A stretch of DNA of 64,000 bases. Source: Prorocentrum cordatum (taxonomy: Eukaryota; Sar; Dinophyceae; Prorocentrales; Prorocentraceae). The position numbers were made by a program, and so were the translations under genes. Below, piece after piece: positions 28,257 to 37,118 of the stretch. Numbering within the stretch: position 1 is the first letter of the stretch; each line of letters begins with the position of its first letter. The DNA lies in the NCBI GenBank assembly GCA_963575745.1, contig CAUYUJ010003036.1, positions 271,548-335,547 of the forward strand, written 5' to 3'. A model generated the notes under the pieces. It searched no databases, was not told where the DNA came from, and saw only the letters and a list, made by a program, of their open reading frames with translations.

Positions 28257-30275
28257 TCGTCCCGATCCACATGTGCGCCTGGGGTAAGGCCCCGTCCGAC
28301 GCGCCAGAGAGCCGCTATCGCAAGGGCAGCTGGTGGCTCGTCAGCCCCCGGCTGTACCTGCACGCTCTGTTGCTGGCGCGACGTTGCCCCCGTGACCACC
28401 ACCACGTCGAGCTGAAAGATCACGTGCCTGGCTCGGGCATTAAGCGCACCAAGGAGGCGCAGGTTTGGGCCCCCCGGCTTTGCGCTGCGTGGGCAAAGGT
28501 GTTGAAAGGGGCCTATCACCGCTGGTCGGTGAGCCAACTGCGTCGGCAGTTGGCGCCTATATGGGAGGATGGCCCGGGGGCGTCCCCCAAAATCGCCCGG
28601 GCGGAGGCGCCCGGGCGCCTGCAGGGCGTCGACTTCACTGGAATCGAGCGCCTACAGGCTTCAGGGGACGGCTCAAAATGCGGTAGGCTTAGCCCAGCCA
28701 TGCACCGAGCATTGGCGGGGCTTCCTAAGCCCCCGTTGGGCGAGACGCAGGGGGAGGTGAGCGCGGGCAAGCCTCGACCCCCTTGCGAGGACCCGGCCAG
28801 AGATATCGCGGAGGACCTCGACGGGTGCAGCCCGGCGGAGCTGGCCACGGTCTACCTGACCTTCTGCACGGAGCACCCTGAGTACGACCCCGAAGCCATG
28901 CGGACCCTGGTGGGGCTGGGGGATCGGCTCCTCCAACGGACGGGGTCCCTGAAGGAGGCGGCCGCGCTGCTTAGGCGCGCGCGCCACGAGCGCCTGGGCA
29001 ACCCCCTTCGGGGTGTCCTGGGGGACAAGGTGCGACGGTGTTTAAGCCGAGAGCACTTCGAGTACGTCCGGGAGCTGGCGGAAGGGGGAGCATCCGCGCG
29101 GCGGGGCGCGCCGCGGAGGCGCGAGCGAGCCCAGCCGTACCCCAGCGTGCGAGCCCACATCGACGAGGCCTACCAGAAGGTATGGGCGGATGTGACCTGG
29201 GGGATCGTCTTGGTGGCTTCCCAGGCGGCAGAGGGTTTTTTGACGGAGCTGGTGGAAGCCCCCCTGGGGAGGGTCCCAAAGCAGCTACCGGACAGAACCC
29301 TATCGTCCGAAGGGCGTATGATCCACGCGATGCTCTCGGCCAACGCCGCCACACACAAGCGCGACCACCCGCCTGCCGTCCAGCCACGCCATCGGCAAGT
29401 GGCGAGGACGGCGGTATGGCATCGCGCGCGCCATCCCGGAGCGCGCCTCCTCTGCGCCAAGCGGGACGTCTCGCGGGCCTTCAAGTGGCTGGACATCGCC
29501 CCGGCGGACGTCGGGGACTTTGGCACTTCACTACCGGGGGCCCACGCTGGCATCGAGGGGGACGTCAGAGTCGTTTACCTAGCCATGGTGTTTGGGTGGA
29601 CGGGAGCCCCAGGCAATTACATGATGCTCGCCCTGGCGGCGAGGGAGCTCCACGAGAGCTATCGGCCTGGGGAGCCGCACTGGCACGACACCACCCACTT
29701 CCACTCGGAGTGGCTTATGGATGACCCTGTGGTGGTGGAGCCCGACATTGGGGTCCGGCCGTGGATGGCCTGCGACGCATTGGATGCGTCCATACGTGAG
29801 GTATTCGGGTCCGAAGCAGTGAACGTCAGCAAGAGGGACGCCGAGGGGGAGCCCTCCACCACTCAGATTATCTGGGGGCTCAGCATGGACTTCGAGCGCG
29901 AGCGAGTTGGACTCCCGGAGCCCAAGGCCATGAAGATGCGCTTCCTACTGGCGGAGCCGGAGCTGAGCTTCGGCTGCCGCATGGTACGGCTGCGAACCGC
30001 GAGGGAGCTAAGTGGGCTCGGCCAGTTCTGCGCCTGCGCAGCTCCAGCCCTGAGCCTGGAGCTCCCAGCGGTCCACCGGATGCTGTCGGGTGACCCAGGC
30101 CAGGCCTACGTCCACCCGCCGGGCGACCCCGAGATGGTAGAGGCTGCGCGGGACGATTGGCACCAGACCCTGGATTGGCTGCGCGTCTGCTTTGAGATGC
30201 CTGTCGAGGGTAACTTCGAGACCTCCTTCGAGGGCCTGCTAGGCCTTCGCGAGGCCCTCGCACTCCGGGGGCGCT
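28253..30275 (+). CDS. YR-2 reverse transcriptase
   Basis: The start chosen is the ATG of the ATGA overlap with the upstream ORF. The frame itself runs to 30457, but credible RT peptide ends near 30240-30275. The N-terminal 270 residues are unrecognised. Fingers-palm sequence includes HIDEAYQKVWADVTWGIVLV. Motif A is LLCAKRDVSRAFKWLDI (about residues 400-416), motif B is VVYLAMVFGWTGAPGNYMM (about 440-458) and motif C is SEWLMDDPVVVEP (about 487-499), with all catalytic aspartates present. It should copy the element's RNA. It differs clearly from the YR-1 RT (motif C LMDD against NIDD), so the two elements are separate lineages. Confidence 0.75.
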
Positions 30276-30276
30276 C

Positions 30277-30725
30277 GGCAAGCTGCGCTGGCTGGGAGGC
30301 GATGCCACCCTGGATCGGATCGGTGCGCTGGACTGGTCCTCGCGCGAGTACATCGTGGCGGAGGCGGCTCCCTACCTGGAGACGCTCCGCTCCGCCCCCG
30401 GGGTCACCTGGCAGGGGGAGGGGGAGATCATCGCGGTGGTCGAACTCCTCTGCCTGATAGCCTTGGCGGCCGAGAAGGGCCCGGACTGGTTCCAGCTTCT
30501 TTGCCGTACGTCACTGACAACAGTAATGTCAGCCGCTGGCTGCGACGCCGCCGGGCACGGAACGCGGTGGCGCGCCACCTGCTTCGAGTCCTGGCCATGC
30601 TGGAGCTACGGTACAAGTTCCGGGTCCTGGACGGACTTTACTTACGGACTTACCACAACGAGCTGGCCGACTTCGTGACTCGAGCCACGGTGGAGGAGGT
30701 ACGCCAGCGGATGGCGGAGGCCGGA
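30277..30725 (+). pseudogene. YR-2 RNase H, split over two frames
   Basis: In the frame open to 30678 the sequence reads KLRWLGGDATLDRIGALDW (first Asp, about 30280-30335), then EGEIIAVVELLCLIALAAEK (Glu). The frame then changes near 30500 and reads PYVTDNSNVSRWLRRRR (Asp-x-Asn, about 30504-30555) and RTYHNELADFVTRATVEE (final Asp, about 30648-30705). The four acidic positions of a YR-element RNase H are present, but two frame changes (near 30260 and 30500) interrupt the RT-RNase H protein. Confidence 0.65.
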
Positions 30726-30859
30726 TGGACCGAGCTGTCGCCGGCAGCACCGTGGGGCGAGCTGGTGGAGGAGGCCGCCCAGCGCGAGCTGCGGATGCCA
30801 GGAGACGATGGGCCCTGGCGCGCGGCTGCACTCCAAGTCAAGGGAGCCCGGGAGGCCCT

Positions 30860-31900
30860 ACCACGCTACGCCCCCCTGCAGGTCGAGGGGGCGCGGCTGC
30901 TGGAGGTGGGAACCGCGTGGCCCCCCTTCGGGGAGGCATGGGAGAGCCTCGGCGGGTCGGCGCTGCTAGCGCCGTGGGATGTCGGTGACCGATGGGACCC
31001 GGACGACGGCGACCACCCCAAGGACCCCACTGGGGCCCCGCGGATCCGTTGGCTGTGCGCGTCACTATCGGAGGACCCCGGTGGACGCGAGGCGACGGGC
31101 CTGGAGCGGCTACCACCACTCGACCACTGGCCGTGTTGCTCGACGCCCCCGTCAATTACGCCGCAGTGCGGCTAGGTGCGCGCTTGCGGCGCCTCGGCTA
31201 TGTGGCACTCTCCCCGGAGACGCGCCTTCTGTGCACACACTTCGGCGACGTCACGGCACGCGCGCGGGCGGTCCAGGTTTGGGGTTGCGGAGAACGGGTT
31301 CGGGCGCCGAGCCTCATACCCCCCCTGGGGCAGCCCTGCGTGGAGCCACGCGGCCTCTGCCAGCTCTGGAAAGAGGCAGGGCGGCCACCGCTGGATGAGC
31401 TCCGCCTGGACCTCAACAACGGCACCCTACTCGTGGACCCTCGGATCTCGACGACGGGGGATCGCATGATGCCCTGGCCGCGCGGCACATGGCAACCCGC
31501 GGGAGGCGGGCGGGCCCAGCGCGCGGTGATTGATGATCCGCGCGGGCCCTGCCATACGGCACGGGCGAAGCCCGACCCGTTGAAGGGCTACGCGAACACC
31601 CTGATCCTGGAAGGGTCCGAGGGCGGCTGGACCGCGCGAGCCCTGCACCCGAAAGAAATCTGGTGCGCCCAGGGGGGCACGGCGGAGCTGTGGGATGTCC
31701 TGGGCCTTGGAGGTATGCCGATCGCCGAGCGCATGCGGCAGGCCGCCCGTGCACTCCCGCGCCGCACGGCCCGCTGGGTGCTCCAGTGGGCGGAGCGTCT
31801 GCTGAGGCAGGCCGTAGAGGCAGCAAGCGCAGGCGAGGCACCCGGGGCGCGCGCTGGCGTCGGACCCGACCACGACCGACTCGCTAACGACGAGATGGTT
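30860..31900 (+). pseudogene. YR-2 methyltransferase-like domain 2 (resembles DNA cytosine-5 methyltransferase), frameshifted
   Basis: Motif I-like ARLLEVGTAWPPFGEAWESL (about 30891-30950) is in one frame. After a shift near 31000-31080 the other frame has motif IV-like VTIGGPRWTRGD, with Arg-Trp replacing the catalytic Pro-Cys. Motif VI/VII-like RPLAVLLDAPVNYAAVRL and RRLGYVA follow. Motif VIII-like THFGDVTARARAVQVWG is at about 31240-31290, and a motif IX-like ARALHPKEIWCAQGG at about 31635-31680. The order fits C5 methyltransferases; loss of Pro-Cys argues against activity. Active enzymes of this family transfer a methyl group to cytosine C5, which in an element could mark new copies. Identification rests on motif order only. 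Confidence 0.55.
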
Positions 31901-32219
31901 AAGCTGTGGCTAAAGGCCTGGCTTCAGGCCCCCGACCGCCCAAGCGGGCCATTCGAGGCTGCGCTGGAGGCGGGGAAGACGACGGACGACGCCGCTCGGT
32001 TGGCGGACCAGCTCGACCCCCCTGCTACCGCGCGGTCTACCGCAGCAGGGGAGGACGGGGCAGGCGGGGAGCGGGTCGGGGCGGTGACCTTCGCTGCTCC
32101 GGAAGGCGCGGGGATGCCCAGACCAAGCGCCACGGACGACGCGGGCGGCGAGGCACGCCCCCCGCGCAAGGCCCGCCGGCGTACCCGCAGTGCCCCTGCC
32201 CCCGCGCTGGTGAAGCCCG

Positions 32220-33480
32220 CCGCCTGGCGGTACGCCGGCGGGGGCGCCCCGAAAGGGGTTCAGGGTGAACTCACCGACCCTCGCGAGCTGGATGCGACCG
32301 CCACCGAGGCGATGCTGGCCAAGCTTGCCGAAGGGACGCGGGCCAACTACAGCGCCGGGTGGCGTAACTGGGTACTCTGGCGGAGGCTCCGAGGCCGGAG
32401 CCCGTACCTGCAGGGGGAGACTCGGGACGCCTGCCTTACGGATGAGGATGACCTCATCCGGTATGTCGTGTACCTGTACAAGGTGATGAAGAGGCGGGCC
32501 ACGACCATCCGCCAGCGCCTGTTCGCCATTCGATATGCCCATACGCTGGCAGGGCTTGGGGATGTGACCTCCGATCGGCGCCGGCTCTGGACCACGATCG
32601 AGGGACTCCGCCGTTGGGACGGAAAGGCGAAACGGAAGCTGCCTGCCACGCCCCGGATGTTGCGCTGGCTCCGCGAGTACTTGTTCGCCCACGGAACGGC
32701 CACGCGCCGAGAGGCGACCATCCTATGGGCGGCGCTTATGACGGGGTACTTCTTCATGCTCCGCGCGTCGGAGTATTTGGTCCAAGAGGACCGCTCCTGG
32801 AGCATGGGACGGGTGGTGCGTGGGCAGGACGTGCAGGGGCTGCGCGGGGGTACACCCAGCGCATGGCTCAGCGACTGCGACGAGGTAGTGCTGACGATCA
32901 CGTCGTCCAAGACGGACCAGTTTAACGCAGGTTGCGTACGCAACCATTACCGTTCGGGGGTGGAGTTGTGTGTCGTGGACGCACTTGCCGACCTCCAGAG
33001 GGAGCTGCCGGACCGGTTTGGACGAGGAACCGAGGCGGGGCTCCCCCTGTTCCGCCGGCCCGATGGCCACCCGATTATGCGGGAGGAGGTGCAGGGGCTC
33101 CTCCAACTCGCGGCTGCCGCCTGCGGCGTGGACGCAGGCCAGATGGGATCCCACTCCCTGCGCATCGGGGGCGCGACGGCGTTGTACCACGCCTGTCGCG
33201 ACCTGGAAGCGGTCAAGAGGTTCGGGAGGTGGTCCACGGACGCCTTCCACGGATACCTCTGGGAGGACCATCGGCGTCAGGCTCCATTCGCCCGAGGCAT
33301 GGCGGAGGGCCACGCCTTACTGGCCCCGGACGCCCGCGGTGATGACGGCGTCGCGGCCGGCGCCCGCCCCGACCGGTTGGCCGGGAGCGACCCGCCCCCG
33401 TTTGGGAGCGACCTGAGGCCCTCGGAGCGCCCGGCCTGGGCGCCCGGGCGCCCCCCCTGGGCGCGCCCTTCGGCGCGAGC
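32220..33480 (+). CDS. YR-2 tyrosine recombinase
   Basis: Part of the frame 30992-36010. The SAM-like N-terminal part is LAEGTRANYSAGWRNWVLWR (about 32323-32382), followed by VVYLYKVMKRRATTIRQRLF. Catalytic residues are all visible: Arg in FMLRASEYLV (about 32754), Lys in TITSSKTDQFN (about 32900), His-x-x-Arg in GSHSLRIGGATAL (about 33147-33185), Trp in KRFGRWSTDAF (about 33217-33249) and the nucleophilic Tyr in HGYLWEDHR. The enzyme would integrate the circular double-stranded DNA without host-like integrase. Unlike the YR-1 copy it looks intact. The frame continues without a stop into the RRM protein. Confidence 0.8.
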
Positions 33481-33490
33481 AGGGTCAAAT

Positions 33491-33808
33491 ATGGAGGGGG
33501 AAGGAGAGGAGGAGCCGGTGAGATACGAGCCAGGGCGAGGAGTTAACGGGCGTGTTGGGAAGCAGCAGGCGGGTCCTACAGGTGCTCATTTCGGGGCGGG
33601 GGCTTCGCGTTGCGGGGGTATCCCGGTGGACCTCTCGCCCTCGACCCCCTTTTCGCTACCGCCCCCGATCGCCCCAGGCACGCCCACCTCCTCTTGGTCC
33701 TCTCATCCGCAGCCATCTCCCACTCCAGAGCGAGGCGCGCGAGCAGCGCGCGCACCCCAGCCTCGCGCGCCAGCCGCGCCTCCGCCCCGCGCTCCGGCAG
33801 CGTGCATC
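33491..33808 (+). other. Linker between the YR and RRM segments
   Basis: In-frame but low-complexity: acidic MEGEGEEEPVRYEP, then Pro/Ala/Arg-rich sequence. It could be a true interdomain linker, or non-coding sequence with no stop by chance. Met codons at 33491 and 33809 are both in frame and could start a separate RRM protein. Confidence 0.5.
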
Positions 33809-36010
33809 ATGGGATTCCTGGTGGGCCTGGTGGCCCCGGACCAGAGCAAGGCGCGCGGCCATGACTACAGCATCATGGCGGTGAACCCCTTCGGCGTCGT
33901 CGTCTCGGGGGCCGCGCTGTCGGACGAGCTCCGGAGTGCCGCCCACAACATCCTGTACACGGTGGTGGACGAGCTGGACAGCGAGGACCTCGTCGAGGTG
34001 GTCAACCACGACCACGAAGCAGCCCCGTGCATCGCGGCGGCTTGCCTGGCCGCGGGGGCGAGCGAGGACCACGGCCAGCTGGTGATCGTCGACGGCAAGC
34101 GGGGCGCGTGGGGAGTGGGCGCGGGGCCGAATATCAAGGTCCAGCGCCAGGCGGCCAAGCTGGCGCTCGCCCTGGCCCAGTTCCAGGGGCAGCCCATGCC
34201 GGAGCTCCGCGAGCTCTGCAAGAACAACAGGGGGCTGCTCGACATGATGCGCACGGTGGACGCGGAGGCGGTCGTGGAGCTCACCGACGTGGACGACGCC
34301 TCGAGCAGGGGCGGGGGGAGGTCGACCCCAGCCCCGGTCCTCGAGCCGGGCGAGGACGCCGTGACCGCGGCGCTGGCGCGTGCGGCCATCCAGGCTGCAG
34401 CGCGGCGCCAGAGCAAAGGCGCTCCAGTGGAGCGCCCGCGGCCCCCGCGGTCCCCGGGGCAGGAGCGCCTCGCCGAGGAGGTCCGCAAGCGTGAGAGGCG
34501 CCCTGCGCCCTTGCGCTCGCCCTCGCGCGCGAGGCGCCGCGATCGCGAGCGCGATGAGCCTCGCGATCGCGGGCGCAGGGGACGGGAGGAGGAGGCCGTC
34601 CTGAAGCCCAAGACGGGGGGCGCCCCCCCGAAGGCCGACATCGTGAAGCGTGAGGCCGTCTTGAAGCCCAAGAGCGGGGGGGCGCCGCCGCGGTCCTTCG
34701 AGGTGAAGACTGAGGTGGAGGAGACGGCGGCGCCAGGCGCGGGGGACGGTCCGCCCCAGCGCCAGCCGCGCTCGAGGAGCCGCCGTAGGCGCAAAGAGGA
34801 GCAGCGCCAGGGCGCCCAGCAGCAGCCCAGTGACCAGCACGACGAGGGCGAGTCCATCATCCGCATCGAGCGGGTACCGCACCACGTCGACGCCGAGGTG
34901 GTCAGGCAGGTGGTCGTGCCCTTTGGGGTCGTCAAACACATCGCCTTCCTGTACGACCACCGCCACAAGCGGGAGCCGTGTGTGCTCGTGGAGTTCCAGC
35001 GCCGCGCTGATGCAAAGCGCGCGCGGGAGTGCATGAGGTCGAACTATCGGTTCTACAAGACGGACCCGTGCACAGTGGTCACGGAGTGGGCGAGTCGACC
35101 TCGCGGCCCTGACCCAGGCAGCGACGGGGAGGATGGCCCGACCATCCAGCCGCCTGCCTGCCCGACGTGCGCTCTCAAGATGCGCTGGAGCTCCTTTGAC
35201 CCGGGAGACGGTTGGGGTTGCGAAATGTGCCCCGCGGGCGGAGCTAACAGCGGAGCCCTGCGGTGGCACTGTAAGGGGCGCGACGTGAGCTACTGCGAGG
35301 CTTGCCGCGTCGCCTTCGGCAAACCCAAGACGGTGGTGGAGAAGGCCCGGCAGAGCGGCCACACCGTGCGGGAGGCGCCGGGCCCCAGTGCCGGCCACGG
35401 AGAGCGCCCCAGCACGGGTGCCACGGGTGCGGGGGCTGAGGGGGGCCGCCCGCCAGGCGACCTCAGCTGGCCCAAGCGTGAGAGGTCGCCCAGCCGCAAC
35501 CGGCCCAAGCGCGAGAGGTCGCCCAGCCGCAGTCTGGCGCGGGACCCAGCGTGGGCGCGGCGCGGCGACACCCCTCCCGGCCGCGCGCGGCGTAAGACCG
35601 GGAAGCACGCTGGGCAGCTTCGCGCTCCTCGCGGCGGCTGGTACGAGCAGGAGAAAAAGCGGCGGCGTGCTGCCGCTGCGGAGGCTGCCGCGGGCGGGGG
35701 TGGGATCCCAGCCTGGCGTGGCAAGGGCGCGGGCGACAAGGGCGGCAAGGGCGGCAAGGTCAAGGGCAAGCACTCCGGCAAGGCCGCCAAGGGCACCAAG
35801 AGCGGCGGCAAGGGCGACAAGAGCGGCAAGGGCGGCCACTCCAAGGGCGACCAGGGCAGCCGCGGCCGGAGCGAGCGTGGCAGGCCCAGCGCGGGCGGTC
35901 GCGCGTCGAGGGGCGGCGATGGCGGCAGCCCCCGGGACCACAGTGAGCGCGGCGGAGACCGCAGCGGCGACGAGAGCCGCGATCGCCAGGGGAACACGCC
36001 ATCCATCTAG
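33809..36010 (+). CDS. RNA-binding protein: unknown N-domain, RRM, cysteine clusters, basic Ser/Gly/Lys-rich tail
   Basis: Start set at the ATG at 33809 (MGFLVGLVAPDQ); stop TAG at 36008; 733 residues. About residues 1-150 form a globular domain (YSIMAVNPFGVVVSGAALSD; VIVDGKRGAWGVGAGPNIKV; RQAAKLALALAQF) I cannot name. About 210-310 is RS/RD-rich and charged with two repeats (VLKPK-GGAPP). About 350-410 is an RRM: RNP2-like IIRIERV and RNP1-like REPCVLVEF. About 451-500 has cysteine pairs (CPTC, CEMC, WHCKGRDVSYCEAC), likely zinc-binding. The tail is KGGKGGK-, SGKGGHSK- and SERGG-rich. It could act in RNA packaging or be a captured splicing-type host gene. It lies inside YR-2's terminal repeats, in frame with the YR. 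Confidence 0.7.
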   Translation: MGFLVGLVAPDQSKARGHDYSIMAVNPFGVVVSGAALSDELRSAAHNILYTVVDELDSEDLVEVVNHDHEAAPCIAAACLAAGASEDHGQLVIVDGKRGAWGVGAGPNIKVQRQAAKLALALAQFQGQPMPELRELCKNNRGLLDMMRTVDAEAVVELTDVDDASSRGGGRSTPAPVLEPGEDAVTAALARAAIQAAARRQSKGAPVERPRPPRSPGQERLAEEVRKRERRPAPLRSPSRARRRDRERDEPRDRGRRGREEEAVLKPKTGGAPPKADIVKREAVLKPKSGGAPPRSFEVKTEVEETAAPGAGDGPPQRQPRSRSRRRRKEEQRQGAQQQPSDQHDEGESIIRIERVPHHVDAEVVRQVVVPFGVVKHIAFLYDHRHKREPCVLVEFQRRADAKRARECMRSNYRFYKTDPCTVVTEWASRPRGPDPGSDGEDGPTIQPPACPTCALKMRWSSFDPGDGWGCEMCPAGGANSGALRWHCKGRDVSYCEACRVAFGKPKTVVEKARQSGHTVREAPGPSAGHGERPSTGATGAGAEGGRPPGDLSWPKRERSPSRNRPKRERSPSRSLARDPAWARRGDTPPGRARRKTGKHAGQLRAPRGGWYEQEKKRRRAAAAEAAAGGGGIPAWRGKGAGDKGGKGGKVKGKHSGKAAKGTKSGGKGDKSGKGGHSKGDQGSRGRSERGRPSAGGRASRGGDGGSPRDHSERGGDRSGDESRDRQGNTPSI

Positions 36011-36556
36011 GCGTGGAGCGCCCCATATCTCGACGCCAGCGCCCGCGGCATCGCGGGCTGCGGGCTGAAGACGGCGGCCCATTGAGGCGGACCGCTATTC
36101 GGGACAAGCCCGTGAGTGAGCCGGCTTTCCTCTCAGCCTACGGTGCGCAGGTGGCGCCTGCGATCCTTTCAGCCTACGGTGCGCAGGTGGCGCCTGCGAT
36201 CCTCTTTCTTTTAGCCTACGGTACGCAGGTGGCGCCTGCGATCCTCTTTCTTTTGAGGATTTTGAACGATGCGCGCACGTCGCGCGCTTCCTGGACCCGG
36301 CCGCGCTGCGCGTCCTGCGCGCCGTGCGGTCGGGGCCACACTTGCGCTCTGCGCCCGGCGCATCATGCGCCGTTCTTTTCTTGTTCTTTGCGCGCTTCGC
36401 GCACGCGCCGCGCCCGCGCTCTGGGTGCGCGGGGCGCGGAAGGCCTCAGGGTTGCAGGCAAGTGGCCGCGCGCGCGAGGCTCTTGCGGCCTCAGGATCCG
36501 CCCTCGCACTTCGGGCTGGGCGCCCCTGCGCGCGCGGCTGCGCTCTCTTTTCTCAT
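36011..36556 (+). other. YR-2 3' non-coding region with 36-42-bp minisatellite
   Basis: AGCCTACGGTGCGCAGGTGG followed by CGCCTGCGATCCT occurs three times, at 36135, 36171 and 36213 (third copy with one change), with CTTTCTTTT spacers in the later copies. The remainder to B1 is GC-rich with no supported gene. Confidence 0.75.
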
Positions 36557-36767
36557 GGCCAAGCGGCCGCAGGCGTGCCAGAGCGCGAGCGCGCGGTCCG
36601 TCGGGGCCCACGCGCTCGCGTCGGGCGTGGGCCGTCAGGGCCCACGCCCAGGTGGAGATGCGCGTCGCCACGCTGCCATGAAAATACCATCGCCCTGTCC
36701 TGGTCCCTCTCTCGTCCCCTCCTCTCCTCCTCTCCCTCCGTTGAGTGCACGCGTATCTCACTTAACT
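36557..36767 (+). repeat. YR-2 terminal repeat B1
   Basis: 211 bases matching 36908-37118 with a single change near the right end (GCGTATCTC against GCGTTTCTC). Abuts A2 at CACTTAACT|TGTATAG. Confidence 0.92.
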
Positions 36768-36871
36768 TGTATAGTCTGATTGGTTGTAGACTGCAGGTTA
36801 AGTGGGAGGGGGTGTGGGCTCAGGTAGCCATTTTGGGTCCGTAGCGTTCGGCTCTGGCCGACGCGCGGGTG
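36766..36871 (+). repeat. YR-2 terminal repeat A2
   Basis: 106 bases matching A1 with one difference (G at 36851 for A at 21625). Carries the same spliced-leader-like block (GTAGCCATTTTGG at 36824-36836). Confidence 0.92.
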
Positions 36872-36907
36872 CCCACCCACCCCGCTTTGCTCCCAGACGC
36901 CTGCGCG

Positions 36908-37118
36908 GGCCAAGCGGCCGCAGGCGTGCCAGAGCGCGAGCGCGCGGTCCGTCGGGGCCCACGCGCTCGCGTCGGGCGTGGGCCGTCAGGGCCCACGCCC
37001 AGGTGGAGATGCGCGTCGCCACGCTGCCATGAAAATACCATCGCCCTGTCCTGGTCCCTCTCTCGTCCCCTCCTCTCCTCCTCTCCCTCCGTTGAGTGCA
37101 CGCGTTTCTCACTTAACT
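36908..37118 (+). repeat. YR-2 terminal repeat B2, right end of the element
   Basis: Ends CTCACTTAACT, followed by flanking CGGGGTACTCC. The outer left flank ends ...CCTTCT, so the two sides share only CT and show no target-site duplication, as expected for YR retroelements. Confidence 0.9.

Larger units (their letters stand above)
21540..37118 (+). mobile_element. YR-2: large tyrosine-recombinase retroelement carrying methyltransferase-like domains and an RRM gene
   Basis: Terminal repeats are A1 (21540-21645), B1 (36557-36767), A2 (36766-36871) and B2 (36908-37118), the split direct-repeat plan of Ngaro/PAT-type YR retroelements. A copies match at 105 of 106 positions and B copies at 210 of 211. 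The body, all plus strand, encodes Gag-like, CCCH finger, methyltransferase-like, RT, RNase H, second methyltransferase-like, YR and RNA-binding segments. The element is about 15.6 kb, large for the class. Cytosine methyltransferases captured by dinoflagellate retrotransposons have been described, so that cargo has precedent; the RRM protein is the unusual part. Multiple frame changes suggest a recently dead copy, sequencing indels, or unrecognised introns or frameshifting. Confidence 0.85.

Noticed and set aside
33656-36082. 808-codon minus-strand frame
   Set aside because: Antisense shadow of the RRM protein; the plus frame carries recognisable RRM and cysteine motifs.
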